In this document: one piece after another, positions 51,558 through 60,725 of the stretch
Layout: every line of letters begins with the position of its first letter
Numbering within the stretch: the first letter of the stretch is position 1
Assembly (NCBI RefSeq): GCF_004364285.1
Contig: NZ_SOBE01000002.1
Coordinates: 868,001 to 932,000, forward strand
From: Frigoribacterium sp. PhB116
GTDB lineage: Bacteria > Actinomycetota > Actinomycetes > Actinomycetales > Microbacteriaceae
Length of the DNA stretch: 64,000 bases
Direction: 5' to 3'
Notes under the pieces: generated by a model
Databases searched by the model: none
What the model saw: the letters and a program-made list of their open reading frames with translations, nothing else
Told to the model about the DNA's origin: nothing
Translations under genes and position numbers: made by a program

Positions 51558-52461
51558 CTCCTCCCCGCGCGACTCCACGCGCGCTCCCGGCGCTGCCCGC
51601 ACGCCGCTCCGCCTCGACGCCGTCTCGCGCCTCGCCGATCGCTGGCAGGGCGTGCTCCTGACCCTCGTGGTCGGCATCTCGACCCTGTGGCTGTCGGCCA
51701 CGGGGCAGCTCGTGCTCTACATCCACCCGCGCTACGTCGTGTTCACCGTGATCATGATCGCGATCGGCATGGTGTTCTCGCTCGGCGTGCTCGTCCTCGC
51801 GCCGTCGTCCCGCGACGCGGGAGCCGAGGACGACGGGCACGGCCACGACGGCCACCACCACGACCCACACGCGGACGAGCTCCGTGCCCCGGCCGAGCGT
51901 CCCCGCCGCCGCCGTCGTGGCCGTGCGGCCGCCCGCACGGCCGCCGTCGCCGGGGGCGCGCTCGTCACCACCGCCGTCGCCGTGTCGCTCGTCGTCCTCC
52001 CGCCCGCGACGCTGACGAGCGCGACGGCCGGCCAGCGCGACGTGAACTCGTCCACCGCCTCCCTCGCCGGCACGAGCGTCGAGGACGCCGCGTCCGCGGA
52101 CGCCGACGCCTACGCGGCGTTCTCGGTGCTCGACTGGGCGGGGCTGCTGCGGCAGACCAGCGACCTGTCGTTCTTCGAGGGCAAGACCGCCGACGTGGTC
52201 GGCTTCGTCGTCCCGGCCGGCGACGATCCCGACGTGTTCTACGTGTCCCGCTTCGTCGTCACCTGCTGCGCCGTCGACGCGCAGCCGGTGGGCGTGCCGG
52301 TGCACCTCGTCGACTGGCGCAGCCAGGTGTCGGCCGACGAGTGGCTCGACGTCTCCGGCGGCTTCCAGACGAACCCGAGCCGCACGTCGAGCGACCCGAT
52401 CGCCCTGGTGCCCGACGAGCTCGAGAAGGTCGGCCAGCCGAGTGACCCCTACCTCTACTGA
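51550..52461 (+). CDS. TIGR03943-family permease partner protein
   Basis: A 303-residue protein starting with TTG inside the end of the permease gene (8-nt overlap). It has two N-terminal membrane helices (GVLLTLVVGISTLWLSATGQ, VIMIAIGMVFSLGVLVLA), a His/Asp-rich loop (DDGHGHDGHHHDPHADE, about residues 94-110) apt for metal binding, a further helix near 135-155, and an outer domain with YVSRFVVTCCAVDAQPVGVPV, the family signature. It is presumed to work with the UPF0718 permease in metal handling. Function is not established for any member that I know. Confidence 0.85.
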   Translation: MPDSSPRDSTRAPGAARTPLRLDAVSRLADRWQGVLLTLVVGISTLWLSATGQLVLYIHPRYVVFTVIMIAIGMVFSLGVLVLAPSSRDAGAEDDGHGHDGHHHDPHADELRAPAERPRRRRRGRAAARTAAVAGGALVTTAVAVSLVVLPPATLTSATAGQRDVNSSTASLAGTSVEDAASADADAYAAFSVLDWAGLLRQTSDLSFFEGKTADVVGFVVPAGDDPDVFYVSRFVVTCCAVDAQPVGVPVHLVDWRSQVSADEWLDVSGGFQTNPSRTSSDPIALVPDELEKVGQPSDPYLY

Positions 52462-53848
52462 TCTCTGGGCGGCCGACGGCGATCTCGACGAGGCGGACCG
52501 GCACGCCCGGCAGCGGCGTCGCTTCGTCGCGCTCGTCGTCGCGCTCGCACTCGTCTGCACGGTGTTCGGCGTCCTCACGCACCTGCAGGGGCCCAAGCTG
52601 ACCGACGCCCAGGTCGACACGACGGCCGTCGTCGGCCGGTCGGGCCAGCAGCTCCGCCTGTTCGCCAACCAGCCCGTGGCGCACGTCGACCCCGAGCAGG
52701 TGACCATCTCGCCCGCCGCCGACTTCCGGGTGCAGACGTCGGGCGACGTCGTCGCGGTCGAGTTCGCGGACAGGCTCCGCTACGGCACCGACTACACCGT
52801 CACGGTGCAGGGCGTCTCGAGCGTCTACCAGGCTCGCGACGCGACGCTCCGCACGACCTTCAGCACCGATCCGGCCGTGACCTGGCGCGTCGTCCACGGC
52901 GCCGAGGGAACCGACGACGTCCTCGAACGAGCCTCCCTCCTGGGAGGCGGCGACCGGACCGCGGTCTGGTCGGCCCCCCGGATCCAGGCCTTCGAGGCCT
53001 TCGACACGGCCGTCGCGGTCGTGACCGACGACGGCGAGCAGTCGACCCTGAGCCTCGTGTCCGACGACGGCGTCGCCGCGGAGACCCTGCCGCTGCCCGA
53101 CGGGACGGGGCTGATCACGCAGCTGGGCGCGGACGCCGCCACGACCACGCTGGCGTTCTCCTGGCGGCCCCAGGGCTCCGAGCAGGAGCTGCTCTACACG
53201 CTGCCCCTCCAGGGCCAGCGCGCCGTCGCCCCCGTCCTGTCCCTCTCCGGCCAGCCCGTGTCGGTGCTCGACTGGGCGGTCGTCCCGGGTCAGGCGAGCC
53301 TCGTCGCCCAGGCGGGCGACGAGCAGGTGGCCGTCTACGACCTGACCGGCACCGCGCCTCCTCGTCCCCTCGGCACGTTCGTCGCCCTGCAGGGCGTCTC
53401 GCTCGACGGCCGGGGCATCGTGGCGGCCACGGCGCTCCAGGCGTTCCGCGTCGACCTGGCGACGGGGGAGCAGACGCCGATCCCGTTCTCGGCGGTCGAC
53501 GGCGGCACGCCCTACCGGGGCGACCTCGTCGCCGTCGCCGCGACCGAGTACGTGCAGCAGGTGGCCGTGCCGGCCGACGGCGGGGCCAGCTTCACGAACC
53601 TGATCGTGTTCGACGACGAGCAGGAGGCGCGGGTGCTGTTCCGCCCCGCGGGCGAGTCGTCGCAGATCGAGGGGTTCTCGGTCTCGCCGAACGGGCAGTA
53701 CCTGGCCGTCGAGACCGCCTCGGCGGACGACTCCACCGACTACAGCTACACGATCGACCCGGTGCCGCAGGGGACGACCACGACGGTCGTCGACGTCGAG
53801 ACCGGGGCCGTCGTCGCGAGCTTCACGGGCCACGCTGCGGCCTGGTGA
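52442..53848 (+). CDS. membrane-anchored Ig-like/beta-propeller protein of unknown function
   Basis: A 468-residue protein with one N-terminal transmembrane segment (FVALVVALALVCTVFGVLTHL, about residues 28-48), a short beta domain resembling Big_5-type Ig folds (LRLFANQPVAHVDPEQVTISPAADFRVQTSG, to residue 140) and about 320 residues of repeated beta strands with SVSPNGQYLAVE near the end, as in WD40/TolB-like propellers. The GTG start overlaps the upstream gene by 20 nt, so it is translationally coupled to the permease pair. Extracytoplasmic location is likely. No known family was recognised; partner or sensor for the permease is a guess. Confidence 0.7.
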   Translation: MTPTSTDLWAADGDLDEADRHARQRRRFVALVVALALVCTVFGVLTHLQGPKLTDAQVDTTAVVGRSGQQLRLFANQPVAHVDPEQVTISPAADFRVQTSGDVVAVEFADRLRYGTDYTVTVQGVSSVYQARDATLRTTFSTDPAVTWRVVHGAEGTDDVLERASLLGGGDRTAVWSAPRIQAFEAFDTAVAVVTDDGEQSTLSLVSDDGVAAETLPLPDGTGLITQLGADAATTTLAFSWRPQGSEQELLYTLPLQGQRAVAPVLSLSGQPVSVLDWAVVPGQASLVAQAGDEQVAVYDLTGTAPPRPLGTFVALQGVSLDGRGIVAATALQAFRVDLATGEQTPIPFSAVDGGTPYRGDLVAVAATEYVQQVAVPADGGASFTNLIVFDDEQEARVLFRPAGESSQIEGFSVSPNGQYLAVETASADDSTDYSYTIDPVPQGTTTTVVDVETGAVVASFTGHAAAW

Positions 53849-53867
53849 GCAGGAGGAGCGGCTGAGG

Positions 53868-54140
53868 TCAGAGCCCCCGCTTGACCCGCTGCGAGACGCG
53901 CAGGCCGCTGCGCTCGAGCCGTCGTACGAGGTCGAGACCGGTGACCGGCTCGGCCCCGGCGGCGACGAGGTCGTGCCAGCGCGACTCCGGCACGTCGTAG
54001 TGGTCGTGGTCGAAGCCCCGTCGGGGAATGTCCTGGGCGGCGGCGAAGGCGTGCAGCTCGTCGTACGACGCGTCGCTGACCAGGTGGGCCCAGACGGTGT
54101 CGTGGGCGGGCCAGATCGGCTCGTCGATCAGGATGGTCAC
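53868..54140 (-). CDS. DUF4031 domain protein
   Basis: A 90-residue protein beginning MTILIDEPIWPAHDTVWAHLVSDASYDELHAFA and containing RRGFDHDHYDVPESRWHDLVAAGAEPV. This is the DUF4031 pattern (a conserved YDVPE with neighbouring Asp/His residues), present in many actinobacteria without a known function; the Asp/His cluster may bind metal. It is convergent with the propeller gene and divergent from the obgE promoter. Confidence 0.88.
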   Translation of the reverse strand: MTILIDEPIWPAHDTVWAHLVSDASYDELHAFAAAQDIPRRGFDHDHYDVPESRWHDLVAAGAEPVTGLDLVRRLERSGLRVSQRVKRGL

Positions 54141-54169
54141 GCGCCGATGCTAGTCGGGCGGCCGTCGCG

Positions 54170-54198
54170 TTGACCGCCTCCGACCGGCCCTGTATCAT
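54170..54198 (+). promoter_or_regulatory. strong sigma-A promoter before obgE
   Basis: TTGACC (54170-54175) and TATCAT (54193-54198) are separated by 17 bp, and TG precedes the -10 box (extended -10). This is the best consensus promoter noticed in the window. Transcription should start near 54205. Confidence 0.7.
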
Positions 54199-54204
54199 CA
54201 CAAG

Positions 54205-54392
54205 TTGGTGCTCACCCGGCCCAGGTGCGCCCGGCTCCGCGGGAGCCCGCGAGGCCACAGGGCCTGTCGGGACACCATCGTCGCCTCCGTCCGCCGACGG
54301 CGAGGCACCACCGCACGGCCCGACACCGGTCGCCCGTGCGCGACAGACCCGGGGCAGCGCGCGCCGGCACCAGAGCTAGAAGAGATCGATAC
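54205..54392 (+). promoter_or_regulatory. 188-nt leader of obgE
   Basis: The leader includes a perfect small hairpin GGCTCC-GCG-GGAGCC (54233-54247). No ribosomal protein gene is present between this promoter and obgE, although rplU and rpmA are expected there. AGAAGAGAT lies shortly before the ATG. Confidence 0.45.
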
Positions 54393-55928
54393 ATGGCCAC
54401 ATTCGTCGACCACGTGACCCTCCACCTGCGAGCAGGCAACGGGGGCAACGGCTGCGTCTCCGTCAAGCGCGAGAAGTTCAAGCCCCTCGCCGGCCCCGAC
54501 GGGGGCAACGGCGGCAACGGCGGCGACATCGTGCTCGTCGCCGACGCCGGTGTGACCACGCTGCTCGGGTTCCACCGCGCGCCGCACCGCTCGAGCGACA
54601 ACGGCGGCCCCGGCATGGGCGACCACCGCAGCGGCACCCAGGGCCAGGAGCTCGAGCTCGCGGTCCCGCTCGGCACGGTCGTCAAGACGGTGGACGGCGA
54701 CGAGCTGATCGACATGACCGAGCACGGCATGCGCTACGTCATCGCCGAGGCCGGCATCGGCGGGCTCGGCAACGCCGCGCTCTCGTCGACCAAGCGCAAG
54801 GCCCCCGGCTTCGCGCTGCTGGGCACGCCCGGTTGGCAGGGCGACGTGCTGCTCGAGCTGAAGGTCGTCGCCGACATCGCGCTCGTGGGCTACCCGTCGG
54901 CAGGCAAGTCGAGCCTCGTCGCCGCGCTCTCGGCCGCCAAGCCGAAGATCGCCGACTACCCCTTCACGACCCTGCACCCGAACCTCGGCGTCGTCGAGTC
55001 GGGCGAGACCCGCTACACGGTCGCCGACGTGCCCGGCCTGATCGAGGGCGCGAGCGAGGGCAAGGGCCTCGGGCTCGAGTTCCTCCGCCACGTCGAGCGC
55101 TGCTCGGCCCTGCTGCACGTGCTCGACTGCGCCACGCTCGAGCCCGGCCGCGACCCGCTGACCGATCTCGAGATCATCCGCCGCGAGCTCGAGGCGTACC
55201 CGGTGCCCGAGGGGCAGACGCCCCTGCTCGAGCGCCCCCAGCTGATCGCGCTGAACAAGGTCGACGTCCCCGACGGCCGCGAGCTCGCCGACTTCGTCAC
55301 GCCCGAGCTCGAGGCCCGCGGCTACCGCGTCTTCGAGATCTCGGCCGTCAGCCACGAGGGCCTCCGCAACCTCTCCTTCGCCCTCGCCGAGGTCGTCGAG
55401 CAGAGCCGCGCCGAGATCGCGGCCCGGCCCGCGCCTCCTCGTCTCGTCATGCGCCCCCGCGCGGTCAACGAGAAGCCGTTCGTCATCAAGGTCGAGGGCG
55501 GCACGTACGGCAACGTCTACCGCATCCTCGGCCAGAAGCCCGAGCGCTGGGTCGTGCAGACCCAGTTCAACAACGAGGAGGCGGTGGGCTACCTCGCCGA
55601 CCGGCTCAACGCCATCGGCATCGAGGACGCCCTGTTCAAGGCGGGTGCGCAGGCCGGCTCGACCGTCGTCATCGGTCCCGAGGGCGGCATCGTCTTCGAC
55701 TGGGAGCCGACGCTGACCTCCACCGCCGAGCTGATGACCTCGGCCCGCGGCACGGACCCGCGCCTGATCAAGAACGACCGCCCGACCCGCAACCAGCGCC
55801 GCGAGGACTACTTCGAGCGCATGGACGCCAAGGCCGAGGCCCGGGCCGAGCTGCAGCGCGAGCGAGCTGCCGGTCTCTGGACCGACGACGAGGGCTTCCT
55901 CGTCAAGGAGGGCGACGAGCAGGAATGA
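54393..55928 (+). CDS. obgE: GTPase Obg/CgtA
   Basis: A 511-residue essential GTPase in 50S ribosome assembly and stringent control. The glycine-rich Obg fold is N-terminal ([19 protein letters not shown] ... [15 protein letters not shown]), the G domain has [15 protein letters not shown] (G1), [16 protein letters not shown] (G3) and NKVD (G4), and an OCT domain occupies the C-terminus ([19 protein letters not shown]). A further 80-residue acidic/basic tail is typical of actinobacteria. The ATG overlaps no other gene, and proB begins inside the stop (ATGA). Confidence 0.97.
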   Translation: MATFVDHVTLHLRAGNGGNGCVSVKREKFKPLAGPDGGNGGNGGDIVLVADAGVTTLLGFHRAPHRSSDNGGPGMGDHRSGTQGQELELAVPLGTVVKTVDGDELIDMTEHGMRYVIAEAGIGGLGNAALSSTKRKAPGFALLGTPGWQGDVLLELKVVADIALVGYPSAGKSSLVAALSAAKPKIADYPFTTLHPNLGVVESGETRYTVADVPGLIEGASEGKGLGLEFLRHVERCSALLHVLDCATLEPGRDPLTDLEIIRRELEAYPVPEGQTPLLERPQLIALNKVDVPDGRELADFVTPELEARGYRVFEISAVSHEGLRNLSFALAEVVEQSRAEIAARPAPPRLVMRPRAVNEKPFVIKVEGGTYGNVYRILGQKPERWVVQTQFNNEEAVGYLADRLNAIGIEDALFKAGAQAGSTVVIGPEGGIVFDWEPTLTSTAELMTSARGTDPRLIKNDRPTRNQRREDYFERMDAKAEARAELQRERAAGLWTDDEGFLVKEGDEQE

Positions 55929-56761
55929 GCACCGACGGTCCCGTCGAGGCCCTGCCGCACGCCGGCGGCGACCCGGTCGTCGCCGCCCGGGGCGACATCG
56001 CCCGTGCCCGGCGCATCGTCGTCAAGGTGGGGTCGTCGTCGATCAGCGGCGCCGCAGCGCACCAGATCGAGCCGCTCGTCGACGCCCTCGCCGGCGCCCA
56101 CGCCCGCGGCGCCGAGGTGGTGCTCGTCTCGTCCGGCGCCATCGCGACCGGGATGCCGCACCTGCGGCTCGACTCGCGGCCGACCGACCTCGCGACGCAG
56201 CAGGCAGCCGCGGCAGTGGGCCAGAACGTGCTCATCTACCGGTACCAGCAGAGCCTCCGTCGGCACGACATCGTCGCTGGGCAGGTGCTGCTCACGGCCG
56301 GCGACATGGCCGACCCGACGCCGCGCAGCAACGCGCAGCGGGCGATGGGGCGCCTCCTCGAGCTCGGCATCCTCCCCATCGTCAACGAGAACGACACCGT
56401 CGCCACGCAGGAGATCCGCTTCGGCGACAACGACCGCCTCGCCGCCCTCGTCTCCGAGCTGATCGGCGCGGACGTGCTCGTGCTGCTCAGCGACGTCGAT
56501 GCGCTCTACACCCGCCCGCCGCACGAACCGGGCGCCGTGCGCATCGACGACGTGCCCCAGGGCGACGACCTGGCCGGGGTGACCTTCGGCGACGCAGGCG
56601 CGGCCGGGGTCGGCACCGGGGGAGCAGGCACGAAGGTGGCCGCCGCGCGCTACGCGGCCGCGGCCGGCACCCCCGTGCTCGTCACCTCGGCGGCGAACGT
56701 CGCCGCGGCCCTGTCCGGTGCGTCGGTGGGGACCTTCTTCTCGGCGGCGCCCCGCCGCTGA
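55925..56761 (+). CDS. proB: glutamate 5-kinase lacking the PUA domain
   Basis: A 278-residue amino acid kinase catalysing the first step of proline synthesis. The ATP site is [13 protein letters not shown] and the substrate segments are [12 protein letters not shown] and [24 protein letters not shown]. The protein ends [13 protein letters not shown], just where the roughly 100-residue PUA domain begins in E. coli and M. tuberculosis ProB, so the enzyme is a kinase domain alone. PUA deletion in E. coli alters but does not abolish activity and proline inhibition, so function is probably retained. Its ATG overlaps the obgE stop. Confidence 0.93.
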   Translation: MSTDGPVEALPHAGGDPVVAARGDIARARRIVVKVGSSSISGAAAHQIEPLVDALAGAHARGAEVVLVSSGAIATGMPHLRLDSRPTDLATQQAAAAVGQNVLIYRYQQSLRRHDIVAGQVLLTAGDMADPTPRSNAQRAMGRLLELGILPIVNENDTVATQEIRFGDNDRLAALVSELIGADVLVLLSDVDALYTRPPHEPGAVRIDDVPQGDDLAGVTFGDAGAAGVGTGGAGTKVAAARYAAAAGTPVLVTSAANVAAALSGASVGTFFSAAPRR

Positions 56762-56794
56762 CACGCCCCCGACGCGACGGCGAGCCCGTCGCCG

Positions 56795-56800
56795 TAGGCT
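56795..56800 (+). promoter_or_regulatory. -10 box of a leaderless proA promoter
   Basis: TAGGCT ends 6 nt before the proA ATG at 56807, within the 45-nt gap after proB. It would allow proA expression apart from obgE-proB. Confidence 0.5.
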
Positions 56801-56806
56801 CCTGGG

Positions 56807-58087
56807 ATGTCGTCCGTCGTCGCCCCGTCGTTCACCGAGACCCTGCGCGCCGCGAAGGCGGCGTCCGTCCGTCTCGCGACCCTCACCGCCGCCGAGAAGG
56901 ACGCCGCGCTGCACGCCGTCGCCGGTGCCCTCGTCGCCGAGGGCCCGCGCATCGTGGCCGCGAACGAGCTCGACCTGGCGCGGGCGCTCGACGAGGGGGT
57001 CGGCGACGCCCTGCGCGACCGCCTCCGCCTCGACGCCGCCCGGCTGGAGGCGCTGGCCGACGCCGTGCGGCTCGTCGCCGGCCTCGTCGACCCGGTCGGC
57101 GAGAGCATCCGGGGCCGGGTCCTGCCCAACGGCCTGCGGCTCGACCAGGTCCGCGTGCCGTTCGGCGTCGTCGGGGTCATCTACGAGGCCCGCCCGAACG
57201 TGACGGTCGACATCGCCGCGCTCGCGCTCAAGAGCGGCAACGCGGCGGTGCTGCGGGGCGGCAGCGCGGCGCGCGAGACGAACCAGGTGCTCGTCGACGT
57301 CGTGCAGGAGGCGCTGGTCGCCTCGGGGCTGCCCGCCGACGCGGTCGTCACGGTCGACGAGCACGGCCGGGCCGGGGCCGCCGAGCTGATGCGGGCTCGC
57401 GGGCTCGTCGACGTCCTCGTGCCGCGCGGCAGCGCCGAGCTGATCGAGACCGTCGTGCGTGAGTCGACCGTCCCCGTGATCGAGACCGGGGCGGGCGTGG
57501 TGCACGTGTTCCTCGACGCGTCCGCCGACGAGGAGATGGCCGTCGACGTCGTCGTCGACGCCAAGGTCAGCCGGCCGAGCGTCTGCAACGCGCTCGAGAC
57601 CCTGCTCGTGCACGCGGACGCGGCCGACCGCCTGCTGCCGCCGGTGCTGGGGGCCCTCCGCGCCTCCGGCGTGACGGTGCACGGCGACGAGCGCGTCGTC
57701 CGGACGTTCCCCGACGCGGTCCCCGCGACGGACGCCGACTGGGCCGCCGAGTACATGAGCCTCGACCTGGCCGTGCGCGTCGTGGCCGACGTCGACGAGG
57801 CCATGGCGCACATCGCGCGCTGGTCGACGCACCACACCGAGTCGATCCTGACGAACGACCACGCGGTCGCCGAGCGGTTCCTGCACGAGGTGGACAGTGC
57901 GGTCGTCATGGTCAACGCCTCGACCCGGTTCACCGACGGGGGCGAGTTCGGCTTCGGCGCCGAGGTCGGCATCTCGACGCAGAAGCTGCACGCCCGGGGG
58001 CCGATGGGGCTGCCGGAGCTCACCAGCACGAAGTGGGTCGTTCGAGGGCAGGGCCAGGTGCGCGGCCAGGCCCGGCCGCGCGGCTAG
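56807..58087 (+). CDS. proA: gamma-glutamyl phosphate reductase
   Basis: A 426-residue aldehyde-dehydrogenase-like enzyme, second step of proline synthesis. The NADPH-binding part has [36 protein letters not shown]; the catalytic Cys is in [46 protein letters not shown] is the family's C-terminal signature. Length is standard. It directly follows proB; together they make glutamate-5-semialdehyde. proC is not in the window. Confidence 0.96.
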   Translation: MSSVVAPSFTETLRAAKAASVRLATLTAAEKDAALHAVAGALVAEGPRIVAANELDLARALDEGVGDALRDRLRLDAARLEALADAVRLVAGLVDPVGESIRGRVLPNGLRLDQVRVPFGVVGVIYEARPNVTVDIAALALKSGNAAVLRGGSAARETNQVLVDVVQEALVASGLPADAVVTVDEHGRAGAAELMRARGLVDVLVPRGSAELIETVVRESTVPVIETGAGVVHVFLDASADEEMAVDVVVDAKVSRPSVCNALETLLVHADAADRLLPPVLGALRASGVTVHGDERVVRTFPDAVPATDADWAAEYMSLDLAVRVVADVDEAMAHIARWSTHHTESILTNDHAVAERFLHEVDSAVVMVNASTRFTDGGEFGFGAEVGISTQKLHARGPMGLPELTSTKWVVRGQGQVRGQARPRG

Positions 58088-58121
58088 ACTGTCGGGGATC
58101 GCCCCTCGGAACGGAGAACCC

Positions 58122-58340
58122 ATGCTCGACGTCGCCCTCCTGGCCGCAGCCCACGAAGACCTCGCGCCGCTGATCGCGCCCCCCGTCGTCATCGCCGCCA
58201 CCTTCGGCCTGTTCTTCTTGTTCCTCGGCTTCGTCGTGTGGAGCTACCGCGACGTCGCGAACCGCTCGCCCCGCAAGGCGTCGACGCAGGCGCACCACGC
58301 CGGGCCGATCGACGAGTTCGGGCACCCCGAGCAGCACTGA
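58122..58340 (+). CDS. small membrane protein between proA and nadD
   Basis: A 72-residue protein with one transmembrane helix ([24 protein letters not shown], about residues 19-42) and a hydrophilic tail with three His ([12 protein letters not shown]). The ATG has GGAGA at 5-9 nt upstream and lies 38 nt after a TAGACT box at 58085-58090 that overlaps the proA stop. The family is unknown to me, though small membrane proteins of this kind are frequent at this place in Micrococcales. Confidence 0.7.
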   Translation: MLDVALLAAAHEDLAPLIAPPVVIAATFGLFFLFLGFVVWSYRDVANRSPRKASTQAHHAGPIDEFGHPEQH

Positions 58341-58357
58341 CCCGGCGGCACCGCAGA

Positions 58358-58993
58358 ATGGTCGGCACGACGCCTGCGACGAGCACCCCCGGGGCGTTCG
58401 TCACCGGTCGTCGACCCCGCGTGGGCATCATGGGCGGCACGTTCGACCCGATCCACCACGGTCACCTCGTCGCCGCGAGCGAGGTCGCGCAGTCGTTCCA
58501 CCTCGACGAGGTCCTGTTCGTGCCCACGGGCCAGCCCTACATGAAATCGGGCGTCAGCGACAGCGAGCACCGCTACCTGATGACGGTCGTGGCCACCGCC
58601 TCCAACCCGATGTTCACCGTGAGCCGGGTCGACATCGACCGTGACGGCCCCACCTACACGATCGACACCCTCCGCGACATCCGGGCCCAGCGACCCGACT
58701 CCGAGCTCTTCTTCATCACCGGGGCCGACGCCGTCGCGCAGATCCTCGACTGGAAAGACGTGAGAGAGCTCTGGGACCTCGCGCACTTCGTCGCCGTGAC
58801 CCGTCCGGGCCACGACCTCAGCGTCGGCGGCCTCCCGGAGAGCGACGTAAGCTTGCTCGAAGTCCCCGCCCTCGCCATCTCGTCGACCGACTGCCGCGCT
58901 CGGGTGGGCCGCGGCTTCCCGGTGTGGTACCTGGTCCCCGACGGGGTCGTCCAGTACATCTCCAAGCACCACCTGTATCGGAGCAACGCATGA
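58358..58993 (+). CDS. nadD: nicotinate-nucleotide adenylyltransferase
   Basis: A 211-residue enzyme joining ATP and nicotinate mononucleotide to deamido-NAD. The nucleotidyl-transferase motif is [23 protein letters not shown] and the second motif [13 protein letters not shown]. About 20 residues precede the core ([17 protein letters not shown]), so the in-frame GTG of VTGRRP is an alternative start; the ATG at 58358 is used because it is 18 nt after the preceding stop, but its ribosome-binding site is weak. The next gene overlaps by ATGA. M. tuberculosis Rv2421c holds the same place before rsfS. Confidence 0.94.
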   Translation: MVGTTPATSTPGAFVTGRRPRVGIMGGTFDPIHHGHLVAASEVAQSFHLDEVLFVPTGQPYMKSGVSDSEHRYLMTVVATASNPMFTVSRVDIDRDGPTYTIDTLRDIRAQRPDSELFFITGADAVAQILDWKDVRELWDLAHFVAVTRPGHDLSVGGLPESDVSLLEVPALAISSTDCRARVGRGFPVWYLVPDGVVQYISKHHLYRSNA

Positions 58994-60204
58994 GCACGTC
59001 CGACGAGCAGCCGCTGACGCGGCGCCAGATCCGCGAGCGCGAACGTGCCCGCGAGGCAGGCCGCGCCGTCGCCGAGGGCACCGCAGGAGGCGCACCCGCC
59101 TCGGGCTCGACGTCCGCGTCCGCCGCCGCCCCGGTCCCCACGTCCACGCCGGTGCCCGCCACGCCCGTGCCGGCCTCGGCCCCGCAGGCTGCAGGCGCCC
59201 CGGCCGCGGCACCGGTCCCCGCCTCGGCCCCCACGCCTCCTCCGGCTTCCGTCGCCGGGCCCGACGGGCTCACCCGACGCCAGATGCGGGCCCAGCGCGC
59301 CGAGCAGACGGGGCCGTCGGCGCCCGTCCCGCTCCAGGCCCCCGGCCCCGAGCCGCGTCGCCGCTTGGTCGACGCGCTCAGCACGGTCGACGAGATCGTG
59401 GCGCCGCTCGACGAGAGCGCCCCTGCCAGCGCGCGGCAGCCGGTCGGCGACGACTCGTCCGTCGTGCCGAGCGTCGCCGCGGACAGCGACGACGACGGGC
59501 GCGCGCCCGGCCCGCGCCGCACGGGGCAGCCGACTGCCTCGCCCACCGGGCCTGCGGTCGCGCCCACCTCTGCGCCCTCCGTCTTCCCCCTCGACCTCAG
59601 CGGCTCGCGTCCCGGCTCGGCCTCGACCCCCGACGGCGGCGGGTCGGCCGCCGCCCCCGACGGCACAGGGTCGCCCGCAGCGGCAGCCGTCGCCGAGCCC
59701 GCGCCCGCGTCCGTCCCCGAGCCGAGCGGCTTCGTGCCGCCCGTCGGCCACTGGACGACCCAGTCGGACGAGCCCGACGACGACACGGCCCCCGGTCGTG
59801 CCCTCGGCACCCACACCGGCCAGACGAACGCGCTCATCCTCACCGACCAGCAGGTCGCGGACGTCACCGGAGCGCTCAACGCGACCGGCGAGATCATCAT
59901 CACGGGCTCGATCGACCTGCCCCGCAGCCTGGGCGCCACGGGGTCGCAGGCCCGCATCGACAACTCCGACATCGACCGCCTGCTCGAGCAGGGCGACGCC
60001 GAGAGCGCCGAGACCGACGCGGCTCCCGTCCGGGCCAGCCGGGCCATCAGCACCCACACGTCGACGCGGTCGGTCGTCCTCGCGGCCTCACAGCCCGCCT
60101 CCAGCAAGCTGCCCCTGATCCTCGGGATCGGCGGGGGCATCCTCGGAGCAGGTATCATCGGTGTCGTCATCGCCGGGTTCGCCACGGGCATCCTCGGCGG
60201 TTGA
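58990..60204 (+). CDS. hypothetical protein with Ala/Pro-rich tract and C-terminal membrane anchor
   Basis: A 404-residue protein. The charged motif [17 protein letters not shown] near residue 10 recurs as [13 protein letters not shown] near 97; between them and up to about residue 260 the sequence is almost entirely Ala, Pro, Ser, Thr and Val. A more structured stretch ([40 protein letters not shown], about 277-316) precedes a single C-terminal transmembrane segment ([29 protein letters not shown]). It is a likely tail-anchored protein with a cytosolic unstructured part. Translationally coupled to nadD (ATGA) and upstream of rsfS. The homologues I remember from Microbacteriaceae are unnamed. 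Confidence 0.7.
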   Translation: MSTSDEQPLTRRQIRERERAREAGRAVAEGTAGGAPASGSTSASAAAPVPTSTPVPATPVPASAPQAAGAPAAAPVPASAPTPPPASVAGPDGLTRRQMRAQRAEQTGPSAPVPLQAPGPEPRRRLVDALSTVDEIVAPLDESAPASARQPVGDDSSVVPSVAADSDDDGRAPGPRRTGQPTASPTGPAVAPTSAPSVFPLDLSGSRPGSASTPDGGGSAAAPDGTGSPAAAAVAEPAPASVPEPSGFVPPVGHWTTQSDEPDDDTAPGRALGTHTGQTNALILTDQQVADVTGALNATGEIIITGSIDLPRSLGATGSQARIDNSDIDRLLEQGDAESAETDAAPVRASRAISTHTSTRSVVLAASQPASSKLPLILGIGGGILGAGIIGVVIAGFATGILGG

Positions 60205-60249
60205 CGCCGCCGTCGTCCCGTCCCGGGGCGACCCACCCCGAAGGAATCC

Positions 60250-60657
60250 GTGACAGCCACCCCTCGTGCCATCGAGCTCCTGCAGATCGCAGCCCGCGCC
60301 GCCGACGACAAGCAGGCCGACGACCTCGTCGCGCTCGACGTCTCCGAGCCGCTGGCCCTCACCGACATCTTCCTCCTGGCCTCCGGCCGCAGCGAGCGCA
60401 ACGTCGTCGCGATCGCCGGCGAGATCGAGGACAAGATGCTCGAGGCCGGCGCCCGCACCCTGCGCCGTGAAGGCCGCGCCGAGGGCCGTTGGATCCTCCT
60501 CGACTTCGGCGACGTCGTCGTCCACGTCTTCCACGACGAAGACCGCCAGTACTACTCGCTCGAGCGCCTGTGGAGCGACTGCCCGGCGATCCCGCTCGAC
60601 GTGGTGACCGCCTCCTCCGCCGAGGTCGCCTCGGCTCCGGCCTCCTCCGAGGCCTAG
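60250..60657 (+). CDS. rsfS: ribosomal silencing factor RsfS
   Basis: A 135-residue member of the RsfS/Iojap/DUF143 family, which binds L14 and blocks subunit joining during nutrient limitation. Characteristic segments are ALDVSEPLALTDIFLLASGRSERNVVAIAGEIEDKML and GRWILLDFGDVVVHVFHDEDRQYYSLERLW. The GTG start follows AAGGAA. It occupies the same place after nadD as Rv2420c. The Ser/Ala-rich C-terminal 20 residues are an unremarkable extension. Confidence 0.95.
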   Translation: MTATPRAIELLQIAARAADDKQADDLVALDVSEPLALTDIFLLASGRSERNVVAIAGEIEDKMLEAGARTLRREGRAEGRWILLDFGDVVVHVFHDEDRQYYSLERLWSDCPAIPLDVVTASSAEVASAPASSEA

Positions 60658-60725
60658 GCCCGCACCTCGCGTCTCCGGACGTCGATGACGTCCGCGACGT
60701 CGGCGGTCCGTGCGACCCTGTCGAC

